Shown here in pieces: positions 20,301 through 28,699 of a stretch of DNA of 55,905 nucleotides. Each line of letters begins with the position of its first letter. The stretch's first letter is position 1. Source of the stretch: Actinomycetota bacterium (lineage in GTDB: Bacteria > Actinomycetota > Actinomycetes > S36-B12 > UBA5976); assembly GCA_009885745.1 (NCBI GenBank), contig VFKC01000017.1, forward strand, positions 1 through 55,905. The letters run 5' to 3'. The notes beneath the pieces are model-generated. The model had not been told where the DNA came from. It made no database searches and saw nothing but the letters and a program-made list of their open reading frames with translations. Both the position numbers and the translations under genes were made by a program.

Positions 20301-20563
20301 GTTGCAGTGGCAACCTGATTGCGCCATTCAATAGCGGCCTTGCGCCCAAAGGTCAGACCAAGTACCTCATCGGGCGCCAACTTGTCTGGGCCCGTTAGGC
20401 GAGCGGCCATTGCGGCCACTAATGTCGTCGTCTTGCCAGTACCTGGCCCGGCGAGCACGCGCATAGCACCAGCACGGTGGGCAACAACGAGTAGCTGGTC
20501 ACTATCGAGTTCTGGTTTGGCGGGATCTTGCTTAACACTGCGATCAAGAATTAACTTTGTCAT
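17324..20563 (-). CDS. adnA: AdnA-like helicase-nuclease subunit
   Basis: GPGTGKTTTLVAAMAARL, VDEYQDTDPGQ, VGDVDQAIYGFRGADE, TAHKSKGLQWKYVVIAG, VYDFKTGRNP nuclease motif, C-terminal Fe-S-type Cys motif CRKCPVRIMCP. Confidence 0.9.
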   Translation of the reverse strand: MTKLILDRSVKQDPAKPELDSDQLLVVAHRAGAMRVLAGPGTGKTTTLVAAMAARLTGPDKLAPDEVLGLTFGRKAAIEWRNQVATATGGGAVPLVSTFHSFCYALIRKFQDSENYQNATRLLSGPEQQQRARQLFNDAVVDRRIEWPDELEPALNTKGLTEEIRAVMARTRSYLLDPVDLEKLGQESRRATWEAIGSFMNEYLDVLDMEGTLDYGELVHRAVILSHRPDVQKYLQTTFKAIYVDEYQDTDPGQVALLKAMVNSQTSLVVVGDVDQAIYGFRGADESGIRNFPDIFQPIFGTPVTDVVLSTCRRFGSQIREVASAVIGDRVPAGFQKADIERHRKPSCPSTSPGLVDLLTFDSDGAQASHIADLVARAKVQNEYKWSQMAIIVRSAVTTLPAIYRALVAAGVPVEIAADEIPLHLDPAVAPLVTALRVVDNERALTPDVALLLLQGPLAQIDPIDIRRLGQYLRKLDGTREQAARPSAQLICEALADPRKLIDIEPGRHDSTIATITKLGNLLNDVRSKMRKGMGPGVVLWEIWQGTNWPTQLERQAFSFGSASQRANRDLDAICALNDLANRFVSRGRGKDLTNFLAEIEAQEIPAGSLAEHDVRSDSVRLLTAHKSKGLQWKYVVIAGAQEDLWPDLRQRQTLLQADRIGPRRELMATTARELLDEERRLFYVAVTRAMNHLVVTAVDTSAKEDGSVPSRFVQDFKDLLPTENVRHLPGRPSRPLSVDGVIAGLRNELSNSENSLAMRKLAAHQLAILAQQGSDTFRAANPQNWWGIKTVTENSKAPSEPISLSPSTVRAIEKCPARWFLERQVQATSQAETVMVFGNAIHAIAQGLQTKEIPLDMAAIDQKLDRLWPGMGYEAPWESQQMRTEAHVVSGRLFAWLVQQGEVDSVAEAGLAIKTSVNTTNPDGAPRVIQLSVSGRADRIEFQADGVVVYDFKTGRNPMDKKDLPTDIQLALYSYLVKSGNYEDGASQKSLAPETHVKGAALVQLRSSPKDQKDLPVVQFVNAGDHDQDSEVSLEERLASAASIILDETYEARYEEQKCRKCPVRIMCPAVPEGRPVL

Positions 20564-20710
20564 TGGGAACAATTCCACCATGCGCCTGTGACAAATATCG
20601 ACAAACATGCACAAAAGCGATTAAACAACGCAAGAGTTTCGCATTGTTGGACTAAAAACGGCAAAATTGAGATAGTTAAGACTCTGGCTGGCTTAGGTGG
20701 GGATGTATTG

Positions 20711-23092
20711 GTGAGCGATTCGCAAATTGCCATGCCCCTAGTAGTCGAAGACTCCGTCCTAGATCGCCGCTTGCGACGGCCAGCAGACATTGCTCGAGCA
20801 GCCTTTGCTCTACTTGCCATCACTGGTGTTGGGCTATTGGCGTATGTTGCCCACCAAACCACGAGTGGGATTGATCAAGACATATCTATTGGCGCTAATC
20901 GCCTACCTGCTGCGCTTATCTTTTTAGCGAACCTTGTTAGTGGTTTCAGTGTTCTAGTATTTCCAGGATTAGCCTCAATTGACCTTCTGGTTCGCAGACG
21001 GGCACGCCAACTTGTTGAAGCATTTGGTGGCTTGTTCCTGACGGCATTGGTTCTCACCTTGGCCTCATGGTTGTTGGTGCGTTTTGGATCAAACCGGCTA
21101 CTCGTTTCATTTTCAGGTACAACGAATCTTGACAAAGCAAACCCTTTCAATGTTTTACTCGGCGGATTCAGTTCATTCATAACAGTCTCTCGAATGATGT
21201 CTCGAAATCGATGGAATGTTTTATCCACGGTGGTGGTGAGCTCTATCGCATTAGCAAGCGTCATCAGCGGCGGTATCACAGCCGCTGGGCTTGCCGTTTC
21301 TTTGCTATCCGGCTGGTCAGTTGGATTGCTCATTCGTTATTTACTCGGCACCGACACAACTCGACCAGCTGGCAGAGATATCGCACGAACTCTTGTTGCA
21401 CTCGGTCATCCATTGAAAATATTGCGTGCAAGTGAAGTCATCCAATCGGGTCGCCGCTACGATGCCACGACAATTGACGGACAACGTCTCGAACTGATTG
21501 TGCTTGACCGAGACCTTGAGGGTGCTGGACTTGGGGCGGTTCTTTATCGCTCACTTCGCCTACGCGATGATCCTGGTGGCACAGGTACTTCGATGCGAGC
21601 ACGCTTGGAAAGAATGACTCTGAACAGTTGGGCAATTTCAAGTGCTGGTATTTCAACCCCACACTTACTTTCAGTGGCCGAAGTTGGACCTGATGCTGCT
21701 GTCCTTGCCTACGAATACGTGCAAGGTAAGCAATTTGACACAATCCAACATGCTCTCGGCGATGCCGAACTTGCTGGTTGCTGGGAAATTGTGCGCGACC
21801 TTCAAGCTGCCCGCATTGCTCATCGAGCGCTTTCTAGCGAGAACTTTTTGCTTGGCGCAGATGGGCGGGTTTACATAGTCGGCCTTGAAGATGCTGCAAT
21901 CGCGGCATCAGATGTACTGCTGCGAATTGATCTAGCCGAAGCATTAGTGACCTTGTCATTGTTAGCAGATCCAAACCGCGCTATCGCTGCCGGTCGCGCA
22001 ATACTAGGAGACGCTGGATTGGCCAGGGCCTTACCCGCCCTTCAACCAGTTGCGCTCTCATCCAGAACCCGCAAGCAGGTTAAGGCAAACAAAGATCTGC
22101 TGAGCAACCTGCGCGCCAAACTCCTTAAACTCTTACCCGCTGGCGCAACAACTGAGGCAATTGAAATTGAGCGCATTAAACCTCGCACATTGTTAACTAT
22201 CGCCGCCGGAACTATTGCCGGGTACATCCTGTTAACCCAACTTGGGCAAGTGAATTTACCTGAATTAATTCGTGAAACAAATCCAGTCTGGATGCTGGTT
22301 GGTTTTGGTTTCTCCTGTATGACTTATTTCGCGGCAACTATGACTTTAATCGGGGTTGTGCCTGAGCGATTATCTTTTTGGAAAACTCTACAAACTCAAC
22401 TTGCTGCTTCATTTGCGACCCTTGTTGCTCCCCCAACATTGGGATCGGTCGCAATAAACGTTCGGTACCTAAACAAACAGCGCTTACCTAGCTCTCTCGC
22501 GGGTGCCAGTGTTGCAGTAGCTCAAGTTCTTGCATTCTTAAGTCACTTAATTTTGCTGCTGATAATGATTATCGCTGCCGGCACTTCAAAAGATTTCACT
22601 TTCAAACCTTCTCGCACCGCGATTTTAGTTGCTATCTCAATTGCCCTAATTGCCTCAGCACTTTCGACAATTCCAAAAATTCGCACACTCGTTACCGAGC
22701 GAGTGCAACCCTTTATTGGTCAAGTTGTTCCCCGAATTACCTCGCTGGCAAACAATCCTGGGAAATTGGCAACTGGTATCGTTGGAGTTCTCTTGCTCAA
22801 TCTTGCCTACTGCGCTTGTTTAGTTGCTTCGGTGCGAGCGTTCACTTCCGAAGGCTCTATCGCGGCAATCTCACTGGTCTATCTCGCGGGTGCCGTGCTT
22901 GGTCAAGCAGCGCCAACACCAGGTGGACTTGGCGCAGTCGAAGCCGCGATCGCGGCCGGACTAACTGCAAGTGGAATTGACGCCGGTGTTGCCGTTTCTG
23001 CAACTCTTGTCTTTAGGCTTTGGACTTTTTGGATTCCGACGATTCCAGGTTGGTTTGCCTTCCAACGTCTCCAAAAATCCGGCGACCTTTAG
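20711..23092 (+). CDS. Flippase-like (LPG synthase TM/UPF0104) membrane protein with internal kinase-like domain
   Basis: Multiple TM segments, soluble IAHRALSSENFLLGADGRVYIVGLEDA kinase-like segment, C-terminal APPTLGSVAINVRYLNKQ and PTPGGLGAVEAAI motifs; start uncertain (ORF open from 20588). Confidence 0.8.
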   Translation: MSDSQIAMPLVVEDSVLDRRLRRPADIARAAFALLAITGVGLLAYVAHQTTSGIDQDISIGANRLPAALIFLANLVSGFSVLVFPGLASIDLLVRRRARQLVEAFGGLFLTALVLTLASWLLVRFGSNRLLVSFSGTTNLDKANPFNVLLGGFSSFITVSRMMSRNRWNVLSTVVVSSIALASVISGGITAAGLAVSLLSGWSVGLLIRYLLGTDTTRPAGRDIARTLVALGHPLKILRASEVIQSGRRYDATTIDGQRLELIVLDRDLEGAGLGAVLYRSLRLRDDPGGTGTSMRARLERMTLNSWAISSAGISTPHLLSVAEVGPDAAVLAYEYVQGKQFDTIQHALGDAELAGCWEIVRDLQAARIAHRALSSENFLLGADGRVYIVGLEDAAIAASDVLLRIDLAEALVTLSLLADPNRAIAAGRAILGDAGLARALPALQPVALSSRTRKQVKANKDLLSNLRAKLLKLLPAGATTEAIEIERIKPRTLLTIAAGTIAGYILLTQLGQVNLPELIRETNPVWMLVGFGFSCMTYFAATMTLIGVVPERLSFWKTLQTQLAASFATLVAPPTLGSVAINVRYLNKQRLPSSLAGASVAVAQVLAFLSHLILLLIMIIAAGTSKDFTFKPSRTAILVAISIALIASALSTIPKIRTLVTERVQPFIGQVVPRITSLANNPGKLATGIVGVLLLNLAYCACLVASVRAFTSEGSIAAISLVYLAGAVLGQAAPTPGGLGAVEAAIAAGLTASGIDAGVAVSATLVFRLWTFWIPTIPGWFAFQRLQKSGDL

Positions 23093-24279
23093 TAGGAAGG
23101 CTTCTCGGGTTCAATCTGGCTGACCCAAGCTAAGACTCCGCCACCAACATGTATCGCATCCTTGAAGCCAGCATTTTTTACCACTGCTAGAACTTCAGCC
23201 GAACGAACACCTGATTTACAATGCAATACAACTTGCTTATCCTGCGGAAGCTTCGTTAAAGCATCGCCCATCAAGAATTCATTTTTTGGAATCAAAATTG
23301 CGCCAGGAATATTTACAATTTCGTATTCACCTGGTTCACGCACATCAATAAGAACAAAATCTCTTTCGCCACGCTCTCGAGCCTGCAACATCTCATTGAG
23401 TTGGCGCACATTGATTGTGGAATCAACAATTGCCTCAACGGCAGCATCGGAGACTGCGCCACAAAATGCTTCGTAATCAATCAAATCGGTAACTGTTGGA
23501 TTGGCTCCACAGATTGCGCAATTCGGATCCTTGCGCATTTTAATTTTGCGGTACGTCATTTCAAGTGCGTCATAAACGATAAGAGATCCAACAAGCGGAT
23601 CGCCTATTCCCGTTAGGACCTTGATTGCTTCAGTTACTTGAATAGAGCCGATTGACGCGCAAAGCACGCCAAGCACGCCACCTTCGGAGCACGATGGAAC
23701 CATGCCGGGCGGAGGTGGCTCTGGGTATAGGCATCGGTAGCAGGGCCCAAATTCGGACCAGAACACACTTGCCTGACCATCAAATCGATAAATCGAACCC
23801 CAGATGTATGGCTTATTTAGCAAGACACAGGCATCGTTTACCAAATAGCGGGTCGCAAAATTGTCAGTGCCATCGACGATTAAGTCGTACTGGGAAAAAA
23901 GTTCCATTACGTTGCTTGAATCAAGTCGCTCTTCATGCAAATTTATTTTTACGTAAGGATTGATCTCGCTAACACTTTCGGCTGCGCTCTGTGCTTTTGA
24001 TCGGCCTACATCGCTTTGACCGTGAATAATCTGGCGCTGCAAATTCGATTCATCAACTGTGTCGAATTCTAGGATGCCCAAAGTGCCAACACCTGCTGCA
24101 GCTAAGTACATAAGAGCGGGGCTACCTAGCCCACCGGCTCCAACACAAAGTACGCGAGCATTTTTCAGGCGCTTCTGCCCAGCCATACCAACCTCAGGAA
24201 TAATTAAATGACGACTGTAGCGACGCACTTCATCCACGGTTAGTTCTAGAGCAGGTTCTACCAAAGGTGGCAGCGACAT
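23089..24279 (-). CDS. moeZ: Adenylyltransferase/sulfurtransferase MoeZ (ThiF + rhodanese)
   Basis: RYSRHLIIPEVGMAGQKRLKNARVLCVGAGGLGSPALMYLAAAGVG, CxxC pairs (CYRC, CAIC), C-terminal rhodanese CKSGVRS. Confidence 0.95.
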   Translation of the reverse strand: MSLPPLVEPALELTVDEVRRYSRHLIIPEVGMAGQKRLKNARVLCVGAGGLGSPALMYLAAAGVGTLGILEFDTVDESNLQRQIIHGQSDVGRSKAQSAAESVSEINPYVKINLHEERLDSSNVMELFSQYDLIVDGTDNFATRYLVNDACVLLNKPYIWGSIYRFDGQASVFWSEFGPCYRCLYPEPPPPGMVPSCSEGGVLGVLCASIGSIQVTEAIKVLTGIGDPLVGSLIVYDALEMTYRKIKMRKDPNCAICGANPTVTDLIDYEAFCGAVSDAAVEAIVDSTINVRQLNEMLQARERGERDFVLIDVREPGEYEIVNIPGAILIPKNEFLMGDALTKLPQDKQVVLHCKSGVRSAEVLAVVKNAGFKDAIHVGGGVLAWVSQIEPEKPSY

Positions 24280-24416
24280 AAAAACTCCTAAGTTTCTCTA
24301 CCTCTATCCAACCTTGTTTCCCTGTTTTTTGTTCCTGCGGGGTCGCTTTGGCCAACAAAGTTTCACTTTTAGGCATAAAGTTATAGGCACAGGAAAGTAA
24401 ACGAGTGGAGTAAATC

Positions 24417-24641
24417 GTGGAAATTAGAATTGGTATCAAAGATTCAAATCGCGATGTCGCTTTGGAAACAAACGAATCTCACAAAGAAGTTTTGAAGTTA
24501 GTAGAAGCAGCAATTGCCAATTCTTCTTTACTCAATCTCACCGACGACAAAGGTCGCACCGTGTTGGTTCCTGGTGGCGTAATCGCATTTGTTGAAATCG
24601 GATCGCCGACTTCGGGTCGCGTGGGCTTCGCTTCGGCATAA
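24417..24641 (+). CDS. DUF3107 family protein (Rv3208A-like)
   Basis: MEIRIGIKDSNRDVALETNES..., GKVG-like ending; 74 aa; synteny. Confidence 0.88.
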   Translation: MEIRIGIKDSNRDVALETNESHKEVLKLVEAAIANSSLLNLTDDKGRTVLVPGGVIAFVEIGSPTSGRVGFASA

Positions 24642-24646
24642 CCGAA

Positions 24647-25288
24647 TCAGGATGCCAGACCGAGCGCATCCATTCGGCGAGCATGGCCAACAGTTAGTCG
24701 ATTCACAAAAGCTGTAATTTCATCTGGGCTACCTGCTGCTTGAAAAAACAATTTCTGCAACTCTGGGCGCGCTGAGGCAACAACCGTTGCTTGGCTGATC
24801 ATTTCCCCCATCAAACGACGGCCCCAGAGCGCAAGGCGACCGGCAACTTTAGGATCATTAGCAATCGCGTTCCTAATGCGGCTGACGGCGAATTCAGTTT
24901 GACCCGCATCAGTCAGGATGTGTAGCACAAGCAAAGCGGTTTGCTCGTCTAAGTGTGTTGACATCTCTCGGTAAAAATCGGCGGCAATGCCATCGGCCAC
25001 ATAGACCATCAGCACACGTTCCAACCAATTTTTAGTCGACATGTTGGCATGGAACTGATTTAGTGGTGCAACGAATGGTTCCATCGCTTCATTCGGGTCA
25101 AAGCCAAGTTGAGTAAGTCGGTCACAAACCTGGACAAAGTGGGAATATTCCGTAGCGGCAATACCGGCTAGGACGATATTGTCCCCCAATTCCGGGGCCA
25201 AACGGGCATCGCTGGCGATGCGTTCAAAGGATACGAGCTCGCCATAAGCAAGGGCTCCGAGTAAATCTACAACTGCAAGACTAGTCAC
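24647..25288 (-). CDS. Ferritin-like fold protein (Rv3210c / MiaE-like)
   Basis: SFERIASDARLAPELGDNIVLAGIAATEYSHFVQVCDRL and downstream His/Glu-rich helices; synteny. Confidence 0.75.
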   Translation of the reverse strand: MTSLAVVDLLGALAYGELVSFERIASDARLAPELGDNIVLAGIAATEYSHFVQVCDRLTQLGFDPNEAMEPFVAPLNQFHANMSTKNWLERVLMVYVADGIAADFYREMSTHLDEQTALLVLHILTDAGQTEFAVSRIRNAIANDPKVAGRLALWGRRLMGEMISQATVVASARPELQKLFFQAAGSPDEITAFVNRLTVGHARRMDALGLAS

Positions 25289-25339
25289 GAAGCCTAAGGC
25301 TAGGCGATAAAGCGGGTACGATGGAAGTCGGCCACCAAA

Positions 25340-26872
25340 ATGTGCGTGTTTGCCGGTTTATTTTCAGGAGTTCTTATCACTACGTTTGCCGAACTCGGCG
25401 TTCCACAAGCAATCTGTTCTGCCTTGGCAGAAAACGGCATTATCGATGCCTTCCCCATTCAAGAGATGACTTTAGGCATTGCAATGGGCGGCCAAGACCT
25501 AATTGGCCAAGCAAAAACTGGTACCGGTAAAACTCTTGGTTTCGGTATTCCCCTTTTAACTCAGCTCATCACCCCACAAAGCGAACAGTGGTCAGAATTT
25601 AAGAATGCGGGAAAACCACAGGCTCTTGTTGTTGTGCCAACTCGTGAATTAGCCATCCAAGTTGCCAGCGACTTAGAAAAAGCCAGCAAGAATATCGGTG
25701 CTCGAGTTTTAAGTCTCTACGGTGGCAAATCTTACGAACCACAAGTTGACGCCCTAAAAAATGGAATTGAAGTTGTCGTTGGAACTCCCGGTCGACTTAT
25801 TGATTTGATGAAGCAAAAATATCTAGATCTTAGTTCCGTCAAAGTTCTCGTGATGGATGAAGCAGACGAAATGCTGGACATGGGTTTCTTACCTGATGTT
25901 GAAACACTTGTTGCCAGCACGCCGGCAAGTCGACAGACCATGCTGTTCTCGGCAACTATGCCTGGCCAGATTGTGGCTTTGGCTCGTCGCTACATGACTC
26001 AGCCAACCCACATCCGTGCAGCAGATCCGCTAAATGACACTTCAATTGTTGATGCAATCGAACAGCATGTTTGGCGAGCACACACTATGGATAAGCCAGA
26101 ACTAGTGGCTCGTGTTCTACAGGCCGAAGGCCGCGGACTAACTATGGTTTTCTGTCGCACCAAACGCGCGGCAAGCAAACTTGCCGATGATTTAATCGCA
26201 CGTGGCTTTGCTGCTGCCCCAGTTCACGGCGACTTAGGTCAAGGCGCGCGCGAGCAAGCATTGCGCGCATTTCGTTCTGGAAAGATTGATGTTTTGGTCG
26301 CCACTGATGTTGCCGCCCGTGGCATTGACGTGGCGGATGTAACTCACGTCATCAACTACGAATGTCCTGATGATGAAAAGACATACGTCCACCGCGTTGG
26401 TCGTACTGGCCGTGCTGGTAACTCTGGGGTAGCAATCACATTGGTTGATTGGCCAGACATGGCACGTTGGCAAATGATTAATCGCGCATTGGGCTTAGCT
26501 TTCAACGATCCAATCGAAACTTATTCGTCGAGTGAGCATGTCTACACCGGGCTTGGCATTTCAAAAGAGGTAACTGGTGCGCTGCCACATGCTCAACAAA
26601 CACGCGAAGGTCTAGGTGGCGAGAACATCGAAGACCTCGGTGAAACTGGCGCTAACAAGGGTCGCCGTTCGCAGACTGCGCAAAAGTCTGGTTCACGCCA
26701 AGGCGGTTCTGGCTCGCGCTCTAGCGGGTCTAGTTCGCGCCAAGGTGGCCGTGGCGAGCGAACATCGGCGCCACGCGCTGCTCAGAGCGAACCTGCTAAA
26801 AAGGAACCACGTACAGAGCCGCGCGCACCTCGCAATCGCACTCGCTCAGGAAGCACTCAAACCGAGAATTAA
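25340..26872 (+). CDS. DEAD-box RNA helicase (RhlE/CsdA-like)
   Basis: AKTGTGKTLGF, VVPTRELAIQV, MDEADEMLDMGF, SATMP, HRVGRTGRAG; basic disordered C-tail. Likely true start at 25376 (ATC). Confidence 0.95.
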   Translation: MCVFAGLFSGVLITTFAELGVPQAICSALAENGIIDAFPIQEMTLGIAMGGQDLIGQAKTGTGKTLGFGIPLLTQLITPQSEQWSEFKNAGKPQALVVVPTRELAIQVASDLEKASKNIGARVLSLYGGKSYEPQVDALKNGIEVVVGTPGRLIDLMKQKYLDLSSVKVLVMDEADEMLDMGFLPDVETLVASTPASRQTMLFSATMPGQIVALARRYMTQPTHIRAADPLNDTSIVDAIEQHVWRAHTMDKPELVARVLQAEGRGLTMVFCRTKRAASKLADDLIARGFAAAPVHGDLGQGAREQALRAFRSGKIDVLVATDVAARGIDVADVTHVINYECPDDEKTYVHRVGRTGRAGNSGVAITLVDWPDMARWQMINRALGLAFNDPIETYSSSEHVYTGLGISKEVTGALPHAQQTREGLGGENIEDLGETGANKGRRSQTAQKSGSRQGGSGSRSSGSSSRQGGRGERTSAPRAAQSEPAKKEPRTEPRAPRNRTRSGSTQTEN

Positions 26873-26905
26873 TTTGTTGGGCTGGTTCATGCATCCCGAC
26901 GGTGA

Positions 26906-27595
26906 CTAGCGCCCTGTTAACTGCAGCCAAGTATCAAATAGTGTCTCTTCTAAGCGAACCGTCACTTCACTGATACTCAAATGATCTAAGTCGCCAGTGT
27001 GAACGTGTGCGCCAATATGTAATTTAATTTTTGGTCTACGAAAAACGCTCGCAAATGACATCAGAATGCTTCGCTTTACTGTTCCATTGCCAAGCTTGCG
27101 GGTGTCGTGGTGAACGATTGGGACCACAGGCATCTTTGCCGCTTTTGCTAATCCAGATGCCCCTGGGCGCCAGGAACGTGGTGATGCTTCGTCATTTATC
27201 TTGACATCACCTTCAGGATAAATAAGAACAACTTCGTTGTTGCGAAGTGCTGCTAGGGCTGCGCGATAAGCAGCTCGTCCGTCATGTTGATCCGTTGGGA
27301 TAATTCCGCTGCCAGTACAAACTTGCTTTGCTACTGGAAAGTCCCACATGTCAGATGTGCCAACAGGCCTAATGTGACGACGGTGTGTGCAGGTGCCAGC
27401 ACAAGGACCATCAGTGGTAAATCCAAGTCGATGTAAGGAACCTATGACGACAATGACATCAACAACTGTCGTGTGGTTAACAACGATTAGCGCTGGGCCC
27501 GGTTGATCAAGGATGTCCAAATTGCTATGACCCGAGATTGATATTCTCGAAACCATCCGTGACATACGCGCCAAAAAAGTCCCAGGTCCAACCAT
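26906..27595 (-). CDS. 1-acyl-sn-glycerol-3-phosphate acyltransferase family (PlsC-like)
   Basis: NHTTVVD (NHX4D) and YPEGDVK motifs, VPIVHHDTRKL. Confidence 0.85.
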   Translation of the reverse strand: MVGPGTFLARMSRMVSRISISGHSNLDILDQPGPALIVVNHTTVVDVIVVIGSLHRLGFTTDGPCAGTCTHRRHIRPVGTSDMWDFPVAKQVCTGSGIIPTDQHDGRAAYRAALAALRNNEVVLIYPEGDVKINDEASPRSWRPGASGLAKAAKMPVVPIVHHDTRKLGNGTVKRSILMSFASVFRRPKIKLHIGAHVHTGDLDHLSISEVTVRLEETLFDTWLQLTGR

Positions 27596-28560
27596 TATTT
27601 ACCAACCTCAAATTGGTGACCGGAAACCAATCCTGCTGCACGACCTTTGGCGCTGACTACTAAGGCCATCTTTCTTGATGCTTCATCAATCATCTGCGAG
27701 CCCAGCATCACTGCTCCAAGTTGACCGCCTATTTGAGAAGTGTGATATTCGTAAGCCTGAAGAATCAATTCGGCTTGTTCAAATTCCGCTTGAGCGGGTG
27801 AAAAAATCTTATTGACCAAATCAATTTGATCTGGATGTAAAACCCATTTGCCATCAAAGCCCAATGCAGCCGAACGATTCGAGCTGAGCTCGAGCCCGAC
27901 TAAGTCTTTTATCTCGAGGTACGGTCCATCGATTACTTGTTTGCCAAATGCCCGTCCAGCCACAAGCAACTTCATCAAGGCGTAATGGTAAGCATCCCCC
28001 TCGGTGTAACCCAAGGGTTGTGCCCCAACATTGAGGCTTCGCATATTCACACTCGCCATAAAGTCCGCGGGACCGAAAATTATTGTTTGAATTCGATTTG
28101 AACTTGCCGCGATTGCCTCAACATTGATTAGCCCGAGCGCATCTTCTATTTGTACTTCGATTCCGATCTGTCCGAGTTCAACATTTTCGCTTGCTTCCCA
28201 TGTTGCTAAGCGGCGCTCTAGCCAGGAAACATCTTCTACCGTTTGGACTTTAGGTAAAATTATCGAGTCAAGATTGTGCCCCGCACCTGCCAAAATAGTT
28301 TCAATGTCTGCATCACACCATTGAGTGCCGGTGCCATTTATTCGCACACTGCGGATTCGAGAACCATAGCCGCCCTCATTTAATGCTTTGACAATATTTT
28401 CGCGAGCATCTTTTTTGGCTAAAGGCGCCACAGAATCCTCAAGATCAAGGAAAACTTGATCAGAATTTAGCAACTTGGACTTTTCTAACATGCGGGTACT
28501 GCAACCAGGCACAGCCAAAACTGTTCGTCTGGCTCGAGTATTTTGCAGTGACGCATTCAC
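27595..28560 (-). CDS. HpcH/HpaI aldolase/citrate lyase family (CitE-like CoA ester lyase)
   Basis: DQVFLDLEDSVAP, RINGTGTQWCDADIE, GFDGKWVLHPDQI. Confidence 0.9.
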   Translation of the reverse strand: MNASLQNTRARRTVLAVPGCSTRMLEKSKLLNSDQVFLDLEDSVAPLAKKDARENIVKALNEGGYGSRIRSVRINGTGTQWCDADIETILAGAGHNLDSIILPKVQTVEDVSWLERRLATWEASENVELGQIGIEVQIEDALGLINVEAIAASSNRIQTIIFGPADFMASVNMRSLNVGAQPLGYTEGDAYHYALMKLLVAGRAFGKQVIDGPYLEIKDLVGLELSSNRSAALGFDGKWVLHPDQIDLVNKIFSPAQAEFEQAELILQAYEYHTSQIGGQLGAVMLGSQMIDEASRKMALVVSAKGRAAGLVSGHQFEVGK

Positions 28561-28699
28561 TAGGCGAGTCCCTTTCTATCTGCCAAGAGCCTACTTGAAC
28601 GCGAGAAAATGTCAGATTTGCGCTTATGCGGATTCGCAAAATCAACGTGCAACCACTTTGGAAGACAATAAGTACGCGAAATAACGGTAATCTTCATTT

